A stretch of DNA of 64,000 nucleotides from the NCBI RefSeq assembly GCF_001855565.1, contig NZ_MKCR01000027.1, forward strand, positions 186,001 through 250,000, read 5' to 3'. A program made the translations under genes and the position numbers. This document shows positions 1-8,268 of the stretch, in pieces. The stretch's first letter is position 1. Every line of letters starts with the position of its first letter. Below the pieces are notes generated by a model. The model had not been told where the DNA came from, searched no databases, and was given only the letters and a program-made list of their open reading frames with translations. This stretch comes from Chromobacterium amazonense (GTDB lineage Bacteria; Pseudomonadota; Gammaproteobacteria; Burkholderiales; Chromobacteriaceae).

Positions 1-376
1 GCAGTGCGGCCTTGGTGGTGAGGAAGGCGCCGTCCACATGGATGGCCTGCATCTTCTTCCAGTCGGCGAAGCTGTAATTGACGATGGGATTGACGATCTG
101 GATGCCGGCATTCGACACCAGGATGTCCAGCTGGCCGAAAGCGTCCACCACTTGCTGGGTGCCCTGGTTGACCGCCTCTTCGCTGGTGACGTCCATCGCC
201 ACGCCGATGGCCTTGCCGCCGGTGGTGACGATCTCGTCGGCCGTTTTGCGGGCGGCATCCAGATTGATGTCGGCAATGGCCACCGCCGCGCCGGCGCGGG
301 CGTAAACCAGGGCGATCTCCTTGCCGATGCCGCTGGCGGCGCCAGTGATAAGAGCGACTTTTCCGTTCAATTGCAT
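1..376 (-). CDS. 3-hydroxybutyrate dehydrogenase, N-terminal part (runs off window)
   Basis: This is the first 125 residues of a short-chain dehydrogenase; the 3' end lies beyond the left edge. The start [18 protein letters not shown] carries the TGxxxGIG dinucleotide-binding motif, followed by an ADIN acid patch that favours NAD over NADP and by the NAG motif (VSNAGIQ). The VNQGTQQ and [12 protein letters not shown] segments resemble D-3-hydroxybutyrate dehydrogenases, which convert 3-hydroxybutyrate to acetoacetate in PHB breakdown. An AGGAG Shine-Dalgarno sequence precedes the ATG. Without the C-terminal half the substrate assignment is probable, not certain; a generic SDR is the alternative. 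Confidence 0.8.
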   Translation of the reverse strand, partial: MQLNGKVALITGAASGIGKEIALVYARAGAAVAIADINLDAARKTADEIVTTGGKAIGVAMDVTSEEAVNQGTQQVVDAFGQLDILVSNAGIQIVNPIVNYSFADWKKMQAIHVDGAFLTTKAAL

Positions 377-564
377 GGCGCTTCTCCTGTTCATTTCTGG
401 AAAGGGGAACAACTGCAAACTGCGGTAGCCGACGGGCGAATGCCGCGCCTGCCGGGCAAAACGGTACGCTGGGTATGAGACCGGCGGGGCAGGGGAGTTC
501 CCCTGTGTCAGGCTATTCTAGTGGCATTGTGTGTCGCGGATTTGAAAATCTACGCGCGCCAGGC

Positions 565-1002
565 TCAGACCAGGGCGGCCGTCTGGCCGACCGCAAGGGG
601 CCGGTAGCCGCCTTGAAGATCATCTTCGCCGGCTTGGCGCTGGTGTTGCTGGCCCTGACCCTCCCCGCCGGCTCCAAATGGCTGGTGGCGCTGACGGCGC
701 TGGCCTGGGGCACGGCGGCCTTCGGCAATGTGGCTGGCTTGCAGCTCTACGTGGTATCGCAGGCCAAGGCGCGCGTGCCGCACGCGGTGGATGTGGCGTC
801 CGGCCTGAACATCGCGGCCTTCAATGTCAGCATCGCCGGCGGGGCCGGCTTGGGCGGGTTGGTTGTCGAGCGGCTGGGGCTGATGGCCACGCCGTGGGTG
901 GGTGCCTTGATCGTGTTGGCGGCTTGGCTATTGACGGCCTGGTCCGGTAGGCTGGACGCTGTCGATGATGAAAGCATGCCGATCGCGGCCGACCGCATCT
1001 GA
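565..1002 (+). pseudogene. C-terminal remnant of an MFS transporter
   Basis: The reading frame encodes the last four or so membrane helices of a DHA1-type MFS permease. It opens at a GGRLADR loop motif and continues through hydrophobic segments around 605-700, 700-770, 800-860 and 870-950. No matching N-terminal half lies upstream: 377-564 shows only promoter-length non-coding DNA. The in-frame stretch before GGRLADR (from 475) is unlike any transporter. The remnant sits just before dkgB, so it may be the 3' end of a lost transporter gene of the same transcription unit. It is probably non-functional. Confidence 0.6.
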
Positions 1003-1054
1003 ATTCTTACGCCGGGCGCTTCCCGCCCGGCTTCACACAATAAGGAAACGCATC

Positions 1055-1858
1055 ATGCAAATGCCAAAACTGGGCGCGGGGACTTTCCGTCTCAAGGAGC
1101 AACAGGCCGAAGACGCCGTCGCCATGGCGCTGGAGCTGGGCTACCGCCATATCGACACCGCGCAGATTTACCGCAACGAGGCGGACGTGGGCCGCGCCAT
1201 CGCCAACAGTGGCCTGCCGCGCGGCGAGCTGTATGTCACCACCAAGATCTGGACCGACCAGTTTGCCCAGGGCAAGCTGATTCCCAGCCTGCGCGCAAGC
1301 CTGGACAAGCTGGGGCTGGAGCAGGTGGACATGACGCTGATCCACTGGCCGTCGCCTAAGGACGAAGTGCCTATGGCGGTGTATATGGAGCAACTGGCCG
1401 AGGCCAAACAATTGGGGTTGACCCGCGAGATCGGCGTATCGAACTTCACCATCAAGCATCTGGAGCAGGCCATCGCCGTCGTGGGCGCGGACGCCATCGC
1501 CACCCACCAGCTGGAAGTGCATCCGTATCTGCAAAACCTGAAGGTGCGCGCCTTCTGCCGCCAGCACGGCATCGCGCTGACCGGCTACATGCCCTTGGCC
1601 TACGGCCGCGTGATCCAGGATCCGGTGCTGCAGGACATCGCCCGCAAGCATGGCGCCACGGCGGCCCAGGTGGCGCTGGCCTGGCAGTTGCAGCAGGACA
1701 TCGCGGTGATCCCGTCGTCCACCAAGCGCGCCAATCTGGCGGCCAACCTGAAGGTGCTGACGCTGCGGCTGGACGACGCGGACATGGCGCGGATCGCCAA
1801 ACTGGAAGACGGCGGCCGCATCGCCGATCCGGACTTCGCGCCGGCCTGGGACGCCTGA
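1055..1858 (+). CDS. dkgB: 2,5-didehydrogluconate reductase B-type aldo/keto reductase
   Basis: This is a 267-residue single-domain TIM-barrel aldo/keto reductase. The catalytic tetrad is visible: Asp in GYRHIDTAQ, Tyr in QIYRNE, Lys in TTKIW and His in LIHWPS. The late IPSSTK segment is the NADPH-phosphate binding motif. The family reduces 2,5-diketo-D-gluconate, methylglyoxal and other aldehydes in the cytoplasm. The start was chosen at the ATG with TAAGGAAACG upstream; an earlier in-frame ATG near 965 would add residues unlike the family. Length and motif order match E. coli DkgB closely. It is followed after 69 bases by the FKBP gene. Confidence 0.88.
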   Translation: MQMPKLGAGTFRLKEQQAEDAVAMALELGYRHIDTAQIYRNEADVGRAIANSGLPRGELYVTTKIWTDQFAQGKLIPSLRASLDKLGLEQVDMTLIHWPSPKDEVPMAVYMEQLAEAKQLGLTREIGVSNFTIKHLEQAIAVVGADAIATHQLEVHPYLQNLKVRAFCRQHGIALTGYMPLAYGRVIQDPVLQDIARKHGATAAQVALAWQLQQDIAVIPSSTKRANLAANLKVLTLRLDDADMARIAKLEDGGRIADPDFAPAWDA

Positions 1859-1927
1859 TCCAGAGTGCGCCGCGCGGGTTACAATACGGCTTTGTCGCCC
1901 GCGCGGGCCAAGCAGTGGATGAAGAGC

Positions 1928-2269
1928 ATGAGCGAAGAACTGAAGATGGAAGACCTGGTGGTGGGCGAGGGCAAGGAAGCCGTGCGCGGCGCGCTGATCA
2001 CCACTCACTACACCGGCTGGCTGGAGGATGGGACCAAGTTCGACTCCTCCGTGGACAAGGGCCGCCCCTTTCAGTGCGTGATCGGCACCAGCCGCGTGAT
2101 CAAGGGCTGGGACCAAGGCATGATGGGCATGAAGGTGGGCGGCAAGCGCAAGCTGTGGGTGCCGGCGCATCTGGCCTATGGCGAACGCCAGATCGGCGAC
2201 CGCATTCCTCCCAATTCCAATCTGGTGTTCGAGATTGAACTCTTGGAAGTGCTGACGCGGGACGATTGA
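1928..2269 (+). CDS. FKBP-type peptidyl-prolyl cis-trans isomerase
   Basis: This is a 113-residue minimal FKBP domain without signal peptide, so cytoplasmic. Typical elements are YTGWLEDGTKFDSS, the VIKGWDQG active-site strand, the MKVGGKR turn and the LAYGER/IPPNSNLVFEIELL end. Aromatic residues lining the prolyl pocket (Tyr, Phe, Trp in VIKGWDQ, Tyr in LAYGER) are present. It speeds cis-trans isomerisation of Xaa-Pro bonds. An in-frame ATG nine bases upstream (1919) is an alternative start; the one given begins MSEELKMEDL as in relatives. A strong intrinsic terminator follows directly. Confidence 0.9.
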   Translation: MSEELKMEDLVVGEGKEAVRGALITTHYTGWLEDGTKFDSSVDKGRPFQCVIGTSRVIKGWDQGMMGMKVGGKRKLWVPAHLAYGERQIGDRIPPNSNLVFEIELLEVLTRDD

Positions 2270-2289
2270 TCCTCGCGGGATCAAAATCA

Positions 2290-2311
2290 AAGAGGCCCAT
2301 CCGGGCCTCTT
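2290..2311 (+). terminator. Intrinsic terminator after the FKBP gene
   Basis: A perfect 9-bp stem (AAGAGGCCC / GGGCCTCTT) with a 4-base loop lies 21 bases after the stop codon. The following TGTCGTTT is only moderately T-rich. From here to about 2470 no gene can be supported; a short minus-strand frame ending near 2334 may be a gene remnant but is not recognisable. Confidence 0.75.
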
Positions 2312-2474
2312 GTCGTTTCAGCCGACGATCAATAGCCGATGATCTTCCCCGCCTGCGCCACCAGCCGCCGGCTGGCCACAGCGGCCGTTTGTCGCATTGA
2401 TGCCGCGCGCCATATGCATGTGCCTGTTACAGGAAGGTGTCGATATGTAAGGGCTTGGTCTTGTAGACAGGATG

Positions 2475-2504
2475 AAAAAAGCCCCGGCCACGAGGGCGCG
2501 GGGC
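2475..2504 (-). terminator. Intrinsic terminator of the emrB-emrA-OMF operon
   Basis: Read on the minus strand, GCCCC...GGGGC pairs around a GC-rich loop and is followed by a run of six T (AAAAAA at 2475-2480 on the plus strand). It lies about 30 bases past the emrB stop codon. Confidence 0.75.
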
Positions 2505-2532
2505 AAGCTGGTGAAATCGGCGGCCAGGCGAC

Positions 2533-4077
2533 TCAGTGCGCCTGGCTGGTGTCGGCCACGCGGCCTGGCTTCGGCGCCAGCCAGATGGCGCAGGCGGCCA
2601 TCACGAAGGACAGGCCGGCCAGCCAGAAGATCTGGTTGGTGGACAGCATGATGCTCTGCGTCTGCAGCGCATGCTCGATGGTGCCCCAGGCCGCGCCGTC
2701 GCTGATGCCGCCGCCGGTCAGCGCGCGCAGGGCGTCGCCGCCGCTGTCCACCATGTCGGCCAGCTCCGCGTGGTTGTAGCTGGCCTTGTCGTCCCAGGCG
2801 GTGGTGACCAGCGAGGTGGCGAAGGCGCCGGACAGCGTGCGCATGAAGCTCATCAGGCCGGCTGCGGACGCCATTTCCGCCGGCTCCACGCTGGCCATGG
2901 CCAGCCCGGTCAGCGGCACGAAGAAGAACGGCATGCCCAGGCCCTGGAACAGCAGCGGCAGCGCCACTTGCCAGAAACCCATGTCGGTGGTGGAGAAGCT
3001 GCGGTACAGCGTGACGCAGCCCAGCCACATCACGCCGCAAAACACCAGCTTGCGCGGGTCCAGCCGGGTGGACAGCTTGGCCGCGATCGGCGCCGCCATC
3101 ACCGCCAGGATGCCGCTCATCGCCGTGGCGTAGCCAGCCTGGGTTGCGGTGTAGCCCATATAGGTTTGCAGCCATTGCGGCGTCAGCACGGTGGCGCCGA
3201 AGAACGACCCGAACGCCAGCGAGATGGTCAGCACGCTGGCCCAGAAGCCGCGGTGGCGGAACACTCTGAGATCGACGATGGGCTGGGCCTCGGTCAGCTC
3301 CCAGATCAGGAAGGCGGCAAAGCCGACCAGCGCGGCGATGGCCAGGCAGACGATGAGGGGCGAGCCGAACCAGTCCAGCTCCTTGCCCTTGTCCAGCATC
3401 AGCTGCAGCGAGGCCACCCACAGCATCAGCAGCGCCAGCCCCACCACATCCACGCGCAGCTTGGCCACCTGGCTCTGGTAGCGCTTGAGCAGACTCCAGC
3501 CCAGTATGCCGCAGCCCAGGGCGATGGGGACGTTGATGTAGAAGATCCATGGCCAGCTGGCCTGATCGCACAAGGTGCCGCCCAGAATCGGCCCCATGAT
3601 GGGGGCGATCAGCGTGGTCATGCTCCACAAGCCTATCGCTGCGCCGGCCTTCTGCTTGGGGAAAATCTGCAGCAGCAGCGTCTGCGACATCGGCATCAAC
3701 GGGCCGCCGGCCAAGCCCTGCAGCACGCGGAACAGCACCAGCGTCTCCAGCGAGCCGGCCAGGCCGCACAGGAGGGAGAACACGCCGAACAGCAGCATCG
3801 AGCCGACGAACAGCCGCACGGTGCCCAGCCGCGCCGCCAGCCAGCCGGTCAGCGGCACGGTGATGGCCTCGGCCACCGCGTAGGAGGTGATGACATAGGT
3901 GCCCTGGCTGGACGACACCGCCAGGCCGCCGGCGATATTGGGCACCGACACGTTGGCGATGGTGGTGTCCAGCACCACCATGAAGTTGGCGGCGGCCAGC
4001 ACCAGCGCCGCCAGCCACAGCATATTGCCGGTCAGCGGCTGTTGGACGCCGCCGGCTGCGGGATTCGCGCTAGACAT
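2533..4077 (-). CDS. emrB: EmrB/QacA-type (DHA2) MFS drug exporter
   Basis: This 514-residue inner-membrane protein has about 14 predicted helices, typical for DHA2 drug:proton antiporters. Diagnostic pieces are LDTTIANVSVPNIAG in helix 1, the LTGWLAARLG loop 2-3 motif and motif C-like PIMGPILGGTL in helix 5. With the adjacent EmrA-like adaptor and outer-membrane factor it should export hydrophobic compounds out of the cell in one step. The gene is last of three, seven bases after emrA. The substrate cannot be inferred from sequence. A second copy of the whole arrangement ends the window at 60-64 kb. Confidence 0.9.
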   Translation of the reverse strand: MSSANPAAGGVQQPLTGNMLWLAALVLAAANFMVVLDTTIANVSVPNIAGGLAVSSSQGTYVITSYAVAEAITVPLTGWLAARLGTVRLFVGSMLLFGVFSLLCGLAGSLETLVLFRVLQGLAGGPLMPMSQTLLLQIFPKQKAGAAIGLWSMTTLIAPIMGPILGGTLCDQASWPWIFYINVPIALGCGILGWSLLKRYQSQVAKLRVDVVGLALLMLWVASLQLMLDKGKELDWFGSPLIVCLAIAALVGFAAFLIWELTEAQPIVDLRVFRHRGFWASVLTISLAFGSFFGATVLTPQWLQTYMGYTATQAGYATAMSGILAVMAAPIAAKLSTRLDPRKLVFCGVMWLGCVTLYRSFSTTDMGFWQVALPLLFQGLGMPFFFVPLTGLAMASVEPAEMASAAGLMSFMRTLSGAFATSLVTTAWDDKASYNHAELADMVDSGGDALRALTGGGISDGAAWGTIEHALQTQSIMLSTNQIFWLAGLSFVMAACAIWLAPKPGRVADTSQAH

Positions 4078-4084
4078 GGCGACC

Positions 4085-5227
4085 TCACTCGCTGACGTCG
4101 ACGGTGGCTTCCATCGACAGCCCCACCTGCAGCGGGTGGGCCTTCAGTTCGGCCGGGTCCAGCGCGATGCGCACCGGCAGCCGCTGCACCACCTTGATCC
4201 AGTTGCCGGTGGCGTTCTGCGCCGGAATCATGGCAAACGCCGCGCCGGAGCCGCCGGACAGGCCGGCCACCTTGCCGTGGTACACCACCTTGCCGCCGTA
4301 CAGGTCGGCGGTCAGCTCCACCGGCTGGCCGACGCGCACCTTGCTCAATTGCACTTCCTTGAAGTTGGCGTCCACATGCGCGTCCTGCAGCGGCACCACC
4401 GACATCAACGGCGTGCCGGACTGCACGCGCTGTCCTACCTGCGCCTGGCGCTTGGCCACCACGCCGTCCACCTGGGCGCGGATCACCGTGCGCGCGAGGT
4501 CCAGCTTGGCTTGGTCGCGTTTGGCGCGCGCCAGCGCGACTTCCGGGTTGCTGTCCACCGTGCTGTCGGCGGTCAGCGTCTGGTTGGCTTTCAGGCTGCC
4601 GACGGCGGCGCGGTAATTGGCCTCGCTCTGGCGACTGGCTGCCTCGGCGGCTTTCAGATTGGCCTCGGTGGTGGCGTAGGCGTTCTGCGCGTTGCTCAGC
4701 TCCTCGCCTGAGACCGATCCGCTCTTGGCCAGCGCCTGCCGGCGTTGCAAATCGAGTTTGGCGCGTTGCAGGTCGGCGCGGGCCGAGGCCAGCTGGGCGG
4801 CGGCGCGGGCCTGGTCGGCGCCGCGCGCCTGGGCTTGGGCCGACAGGCCTTCGTCGTTGGCGAAATAGCCTTTGACCCGGCGCTCGGCGCGGGCAAGGTC
4901 GGCTTCGGCCTGGGCCAGCGCCAGTTTGGCGTCGCTGTCGTTCAACACCACCAGCACGTCGCCGGCTTTCACCGGCTGGGTGTCAACCACCTTCACTTGC
5001 TGGATGGTGCCGGCCACTTCGGGCGTCACCTGGGCGATTTCGGCGGCGACGTAGGCGTTGTCGGTGCTGACGTGGCGGGAGGCGATCAGCGTCCAGTAAG
5101 CGCCGTAGGCGACGGCGGCGGCGGCCACCGCGCCGAACAGCAGGGTGAACAGCTTCTTGCGTTGCATGGGGTTGCCGGCGGCGGCGGGCGCTTCGGAGGC
5201 CGGCAGGGCTTGTACGTTTTCGCTCAT
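4085..5227 (-). CDS. emrA: EmrA-type HlyD-family periplasmic adaptor
   Basis: This 380-residue membrane fusion protein has a short cytoplasmic N-terminus, one membrane anchor (about residues 25-48) and the STDNAYV motif that opens the first lipoyl half. A long Ala/Gln-rich coiled coil covers about 95-210, and beta-barrel motifs DANFKE and GGKVVYHGKV follow. The NATGNWIKVVQRLPVRI block is an EmrA signature. It bridges EmrB in the inner membrane to the outer-membrane channel encoded next upstream. The start has AAGGACTACCC in front. It lies in the middle of the three-gene operon. Confidence 0.92.
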   Translation of the reverse strand: MSENVQALPASEAPAAAGNPMQRKKLFTLLFGAVAAAAVAYGAYWTLIASRHVSTDNAYVAAEIAQVTPEVAGTIQQVKVVDTQPVKAGDVLVVLNDSDAKLALAQAEADLARAERRVKGYFANDEGLSAQAQARGADQARAAAQLASARADLQRAKLDLQRRQALAKSGSVSGEELSNAQNAYATTEANLKAAEAASRQSEANYRAAVGSLKANQTLTADSTVDSNPEVALARAKRDQAKLDLARTVIRAQVDGVVAKRQAQVGQRVQSGTPLMSVVPLQDAHVDANFKEVQLSKVRVGQPVELTADLYGGKVVYHGKVAGLSGGSGAAFAMIPAQNATGNWIKVVQRLPVRIALDPAELKAHPLQVGLSMEATVDVSE

Positions 5228-5261
5228 GTTGGGTAGTCCTTGTTTGGGTTTGCCTGCGGCC

Positions 5262-6701
5262 TCAGCGGGCGGGTTCGGATGGTTGATAGCCGCCGCCCAG
5301 CGCCTTGATCAGCGCGATGTCCAGCGAGAGGCGGCGGGCTTCCAGCGAAGCCAGGCTGCGGCGGCTGGCGATGACCGTGTCTTCGGTGTTCAGCACGTCC
5401 AGATAGTTGGCCAGGCCGCCCTGGTAGCGGTTCTGGCTGACGCGGTAGGCCTCATCGGCGGTTTGCAGCGCCAGGCGGCGTTGTTCCAGCTGCGGCGTCA
5501 GCGAAGCCTGGCTGCTGACGGCGTCGGCCACTTCGCGCAGCGCCTGGCTCAAGGTGGCGTCATAGCTGGCGACGGCGGCGTCGTAATCGGCGCGGGCCAG
5601 GCGGTACTGGCCCTGCAACTGGCCGCCGCGGAAAATAGGCAGATTGACCGCCGGACCGATGCCGGCTATGCCGGAACCGCTCTTGGCGAACAGGTCCAGA
5701 CCCAGCGACTGGGCGCCGACGAAGGCGGTGAGATTGACGTTGGGGTAGAACTGGGCCTGAGCCGCGTCGATGCGTTTGGCCGCGGCTTCTGCGCGGAGCC
5801 GGGCGGCGGCCAGATCCGGTCGGCGGCCCAGCAGTTCCGCAGCCAGCGTGGCCGGGAGCCGCTGTTCGCGAAACAGGCCGGATGCCGGGCGGGCGATGGC
5901 CAGGCCGCGGTCCGGACCGGCGCCGATCAAGGCCGCCAGGCTGTGGCGTTGCAGCGCGATGCTCTCGTCGGCGGCTTGCAGGTCGGCGCGGGCGGCGGCC
6001 TCACGGGATTCGGCCTGGCGCACGCTGCCCAGCGTTTCCATGCCTTGCCGTTGCCGCTCTCGCAGCAGCTGCGCGGTGTGGCTGCGCACGTCCAACGCCT
6101 GCGCGGCGGCGTCGCGTTCGGCAAACAGCCGCGCCAGCTCGGCATAGCCGGCGGCCAGCGAGGTGGTCAGCATCAGCCGGGCCTCGGCCGCGTCGGCCTG
6201 GGCGGCGCTCAGTTCCGAGGTGGCGGCGGCGACAGCCGCGCGGTTCTTGCCCCAGAAGTCCAGCTCGTAGCTGAAGTCCAGCGTGGCGCGGCCGCTGGTA
6301 TTGAAACCCGTCGGCGCCGGCATGCCGTTGTTGTAGCTTTGTTTGTCGCGGTTGATCGCCACGTTCAGGTCCGCGCTGGGCAGCAACGCGGCGCCGGCCT
6401 GCAGGGCCAAGCCCTCGGCGCGTTCGACGCGGGCGCGGGCGGCGGCGAGGTCCGGCGCTTGGCGCTGGGCCTCGTCCATCAACTGGCTCAGCTGCGCGTC
6501 GTCGTATTTCAGCCACCATTGGCTGTTGGCCCATTGATCCTGCCCGGAGGGCAGGCTTTGGGTATTCTGGTATTGTTGCAGCGGTTTGGGTTGCGGCGCC
6601 GAGCCCATGTCGGGCAGCGCGGCGCAGCCGCTCAGCAGCGCCAGCGCGGCCAGCAGGCCGATGGCGGGCAGCGGATGCGGCGAAGAGTGGGGGATGCTCA
6701 T
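5262..6701 (-). CDS. NodT-family outer-membrane efflux lipoprotein
   Basis: This is a 479-residue TolC-like channel. The N-terminus ends in a lipobox (LLSGC, Cys about 26), so the mature protein is acylated. Two OEP domains follow: one around 60-250 with YELDFWGKNRAAV, a hallmark of drug-efflux OMFs, and a second around 270-470 with RRPDLAAARLR and FYPNVNLTAF. It forms the exit duct for the EmrA-EmrB pair encoded downstream. It is the first gene of the operon, and its promoter region faces the divergent TetR gene. Confidence 0.92.
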   Translation of the reverse strand: MSIPHSSPHPLPAIGLLAALALLSGCAALPDMGSAPQPKPLQQYQNTQSLPSGQDQWANSQWWLKYDDAQLSQLMDEAQRQAPDLAAARARVERAEGLALQAGAALLPSADLNVAINRDKQSYNNGMPAPTGFNTSGRATLDFSYELDFWGKNRAAVAAATSELSAAQADAAEARLMLTTSLAAGYAELARLFAERDAAAQALDVRSHTAQLLRERQRQGMETLGSVRQAESREAAARADLQAADESIALQRHSLAALIGAGPDRGLAIARPASGLFREQRLPATLAAELLGRRPDLAAARLRAEAAAKRIDAAQAQFYPNVNLTAFVGAQSLGLDLFAKSGSGIAGIGPAVNLPIFRGGQLQGQYRLARADYDAAVASYDATLSQALREVADAVSSQASLTPQLEQRRLALQTADEAYRVSQNRYQGGLANYLDVLNTEDTVIASRRSLASLEARRLSLDIALIKALGGGYQPSEPAR

Positions 6702-6725
6702 GGTCTCTATCCGGGTGTTATTGGT

Positions 6726-6750
6726 TTAAACTGTGCGGTACGGTATAGTT
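6726..6750. promoter_or_regulatory. Candidate TetR operator 1
   Basis: An imperfect palindrome, AACTGTGCGGT-ACGGTATAGTT, lies just upstream of the outer-membrane factor gene. It shares the core ACTGTnCGGT with a second site at 6781-6806, both in the 112-base gap between this operon and the divergent TetR gene. This arrangement is usual for autoregulated efflux repressors. No binding data are available. Confidence 0.5.
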
Positions 6751-6780
6751 ATATTTCGAGCGAAATGACCTGTCAAGAAA

Positions 6781-6806
6781 AATTGAACTGTACGGTTCAG
6801 TTTAAA
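6781..6806. promoter_or_regulatory. Candidate TetR operator 2
   Basis: The palindrome AACTGTACGGTTCAGTT ends within ten bases of the TetR start codon, overlapping its likely ribosome-binding region. It has the same core as the site at 6726-6750 and is the more symmetric of the two. It probably mediates repression of the regulator's own gene. Confidence 0.5.
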
Positions 6807-6813
6807 GGTGGAT

Positions 6814-7422
6814 ATGCGTACAAAAAGCGAAAGCAAGCGTCAGGCGATCGTCGCCGCGGCGACCGAGGTGTTTCTGGAGCGCGGCTACGAGGCGGCGTCG
6901 ATGTCGGAGATTTCCACCCGCGCCGGCGGCTCCAAGGCCACGCTTTACAACTACTTCTCGTCCAAAGAGGCGCTGTTTCTGGAAGTGATGGCCTGTCTGG
7001 CCGCAGAGATGTCGCAGGTTTACGTCAGGCTGGTGCCGGGCGGCGACTTGGCGGCGGTGCTGCAGGATTTCGGCGAGGCGTATCTGGACAATCTGTTCAG
7101 CCCGGAGCTGCGCGCCTTGCGCGCCATTGTGATGGGCAGCGGCAGCCGCTCCGAAGTGGGGTTGCTGTTCTATGAAAACGGTCCCAAGGTTGGTTGGGGC
7201 AAGCTGGCGGAGTTCATGGCGGCCGAGATGCGGGCCGGCCGCTTGCGCGAGGCTTCGCCATGGACCGCGGCCATGCATTTCCACGGCCTGCTGCACGCCG
7301 AATGCCAGGTGGCGATGATCACCGGCCTGGTGGATGAGCTGGCGCCTAAGGAGACCCGGCCTGCCTGGGTGGCTTCGGCGGTTGAAGTGTTCCTGATCGC
7401 CTACGGCAAGCCTGCCGCCTGA
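6814..7422 (+). CDS. TetR/AcrR-family repressor of the adjacent efflux operon
   Basis: This 202-residue regulator has an N-terminal TetR DNA-binding domain: the sequence ISTRAGGSKATLYNYFSSKE is the HTH recognition helix region. The helical ligand-binding C-terminal domain ends GKPAA. The start at the ATG preceded by AAAGGTGGAT is preferred; a GTG two codons earlier is possible. It is divergent from the emr-type operon, with paired palindromes between them, so it most likely represses the pump until a substrate binds. The ligand is unknown. Confidence 0.88.
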   Translation: MRTKSESKRQAIVAAATEVFLERGYEAASMSEISTRAGGSKATLYNYFSSKEALFLEVMACLAAEMSQVYVRLVPGGDLAAVLQDFGEAYLDNLFSPELRALRAIVMGSGSRSEVGLLFYENGPKVGWGKLAEFMAAEMRAGRLREASPWTAAMHFHGLLHAECQVAMITGLVDELAPKETRPAWVASAVEVFLIAYGKPAA

Positions 7423-7453
7423 GGCTATCGGTTTCGCCAGACTCGGCGCGAAG

Positions 7454-7684
7454 CTATTTCCAGCCTTGCAACCATTGCGCGGCGTCGGTCAGCGCGCGCC
7501 ACGGCAGTTCGGATTGGCGGCGGGTGTAGACGGCCTCCAGCGTCACCGTCTGCACCGGCCCGTCCGGCGCGTGACGGTTCAGCGCCACCACCAGGAAATG
7601 CTTTTCCTTGTTTCGCGGCGCGGCGGCGGTCCATTTGCTGTTCAGCAGCTTGTCCGGATTCAGGCGCGTCTTAGTTGTCGGCAC
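7454..7684 (-). CDS. TIGR02450-type Trp-rich small protein
   Basis: This 76-residue protein has the KLLNSKWTAAAPRNKEKHF motif and a Trp-rich end (PWRALTDAAQWLQGW) typical of the TIGR02450 Trp-rich family, whose function is not known. The likely start is a GTG inside the end of the lipocalin gene (14-base overlap), indicating translational coupling. It is the last gene of the photo-oxidative stress-like operon; relatives are often found beside photolyase genes. Confidence 0.8.
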   Translation of the reverse strand: MPTTKTRLNPDKLLNSKWTAAAPRNKEKHFLVVALNRHAPDGPVQTVTLEAVYTRRQSELPWRALTDAAQWLQGWK

Positions 7685-8219
7685 GGTTTTGCTCTACCCA
7701 GATCAGCTGGTCGGCCGGCACCTTCAGCTTGGACGCCACCGCCAGCAAGGCTGTTTTGGCGGCCGCCGGCGGCTGCTTGTCGCGCGCGAGCAGCCATAGA
7801 TAGTCCTTGTCCGGCCCCACCACCACCGACCAGCGGTAGTCCGGGTCCAGCGCCGCCACATGGTAGCCGCCGTAGAACGGCCCGAAGAACGATACCCGCA
7901 GCGAGGCGACATCGGACAGGCCATTGAACCAGGCCTTGCCCACCGCTTCGCGCCAGCCGGCGATGGCGGGGTCGTAGCCGCGGTTGACCACGCGGATGCT
8001 GCCGTCCGGATTCAGGCTGTAGTCGGCGCTGACGGCTGTCAGGCCGCGCTCGAAGCGGTGGTCCAGCCGGGCGATCTCGTACCATCGGCCCTCATAGCGC
8101 GTCAGTTGGAAGGGCCGCACCGGGGCGATGCCGGGCGGCGGCGCGGTGTCGCAACCGGCGAGCAGGGCGGTGGCCAGGGCGAGCAGCGTGATGCGTCGTT
8201 TCCACATATTGGTTCTCAT
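7671..8219 (-). CDS. blc: Outer-membrane lipocalin (Blc type)
   Basis: This 182-residue lipoprotein has a signal peptide ending LALATALLAGC. The lipocalin motif YEGRWYEIARLDHRFERG follows, with GxW and the adjacent Tyr/Phe of the barrel entrance. Later strands carry FFGPFYGGYHV and DYRWSVVVGPDKDYLWLLAR, as in E. coli Blc. Such lipocalins bind lysophospholipids or oxidised fatty acids at the outer membrane. That fits an operon carrying fatty-acid-modifying genes. A second ATG four codons later is an alternative start. The gene is separated from the photolyase by 49 bases. Confidence 0.88.
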   Translation of the reverse strand: MRTNMWKRRITLLALATALLAGCDTAPPPGIAPVRPFQLTRYEGRWYEIARLDHRFERGLTAVSADYSLNPDGSIRVVNRGYDPAIAGWREAVGKAWFNGLSDVASLRVSFFGPFYGGYHVAALDPDYRWSVVVGPDKDYLWLLARDKQPPAAAKTALLAVASKLKVPADQLIWVEQNRADN

Positions 8220-8268
8220 CTTCGGTCTGGAGGTTGGCGCGGGCTCGGATCGTGCCGCTTGTACGCAC

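Noticed and set aside
1007-2290. Long open minus-strand frame opposite dkgB and the FKBP gene
   Set aside because: It is a shadow of high-GC coding on the plus strand: His/Gln/Arg-rich with no domain, while dkgB and FKBP match known families fully.
2536-4095. Long open plus-strand frame of more than 500 codons opposite emrB
   Set aside because: It is a low-complexity Gln/His/Arg sequence mirroring emrB codons, with no homology by eye.
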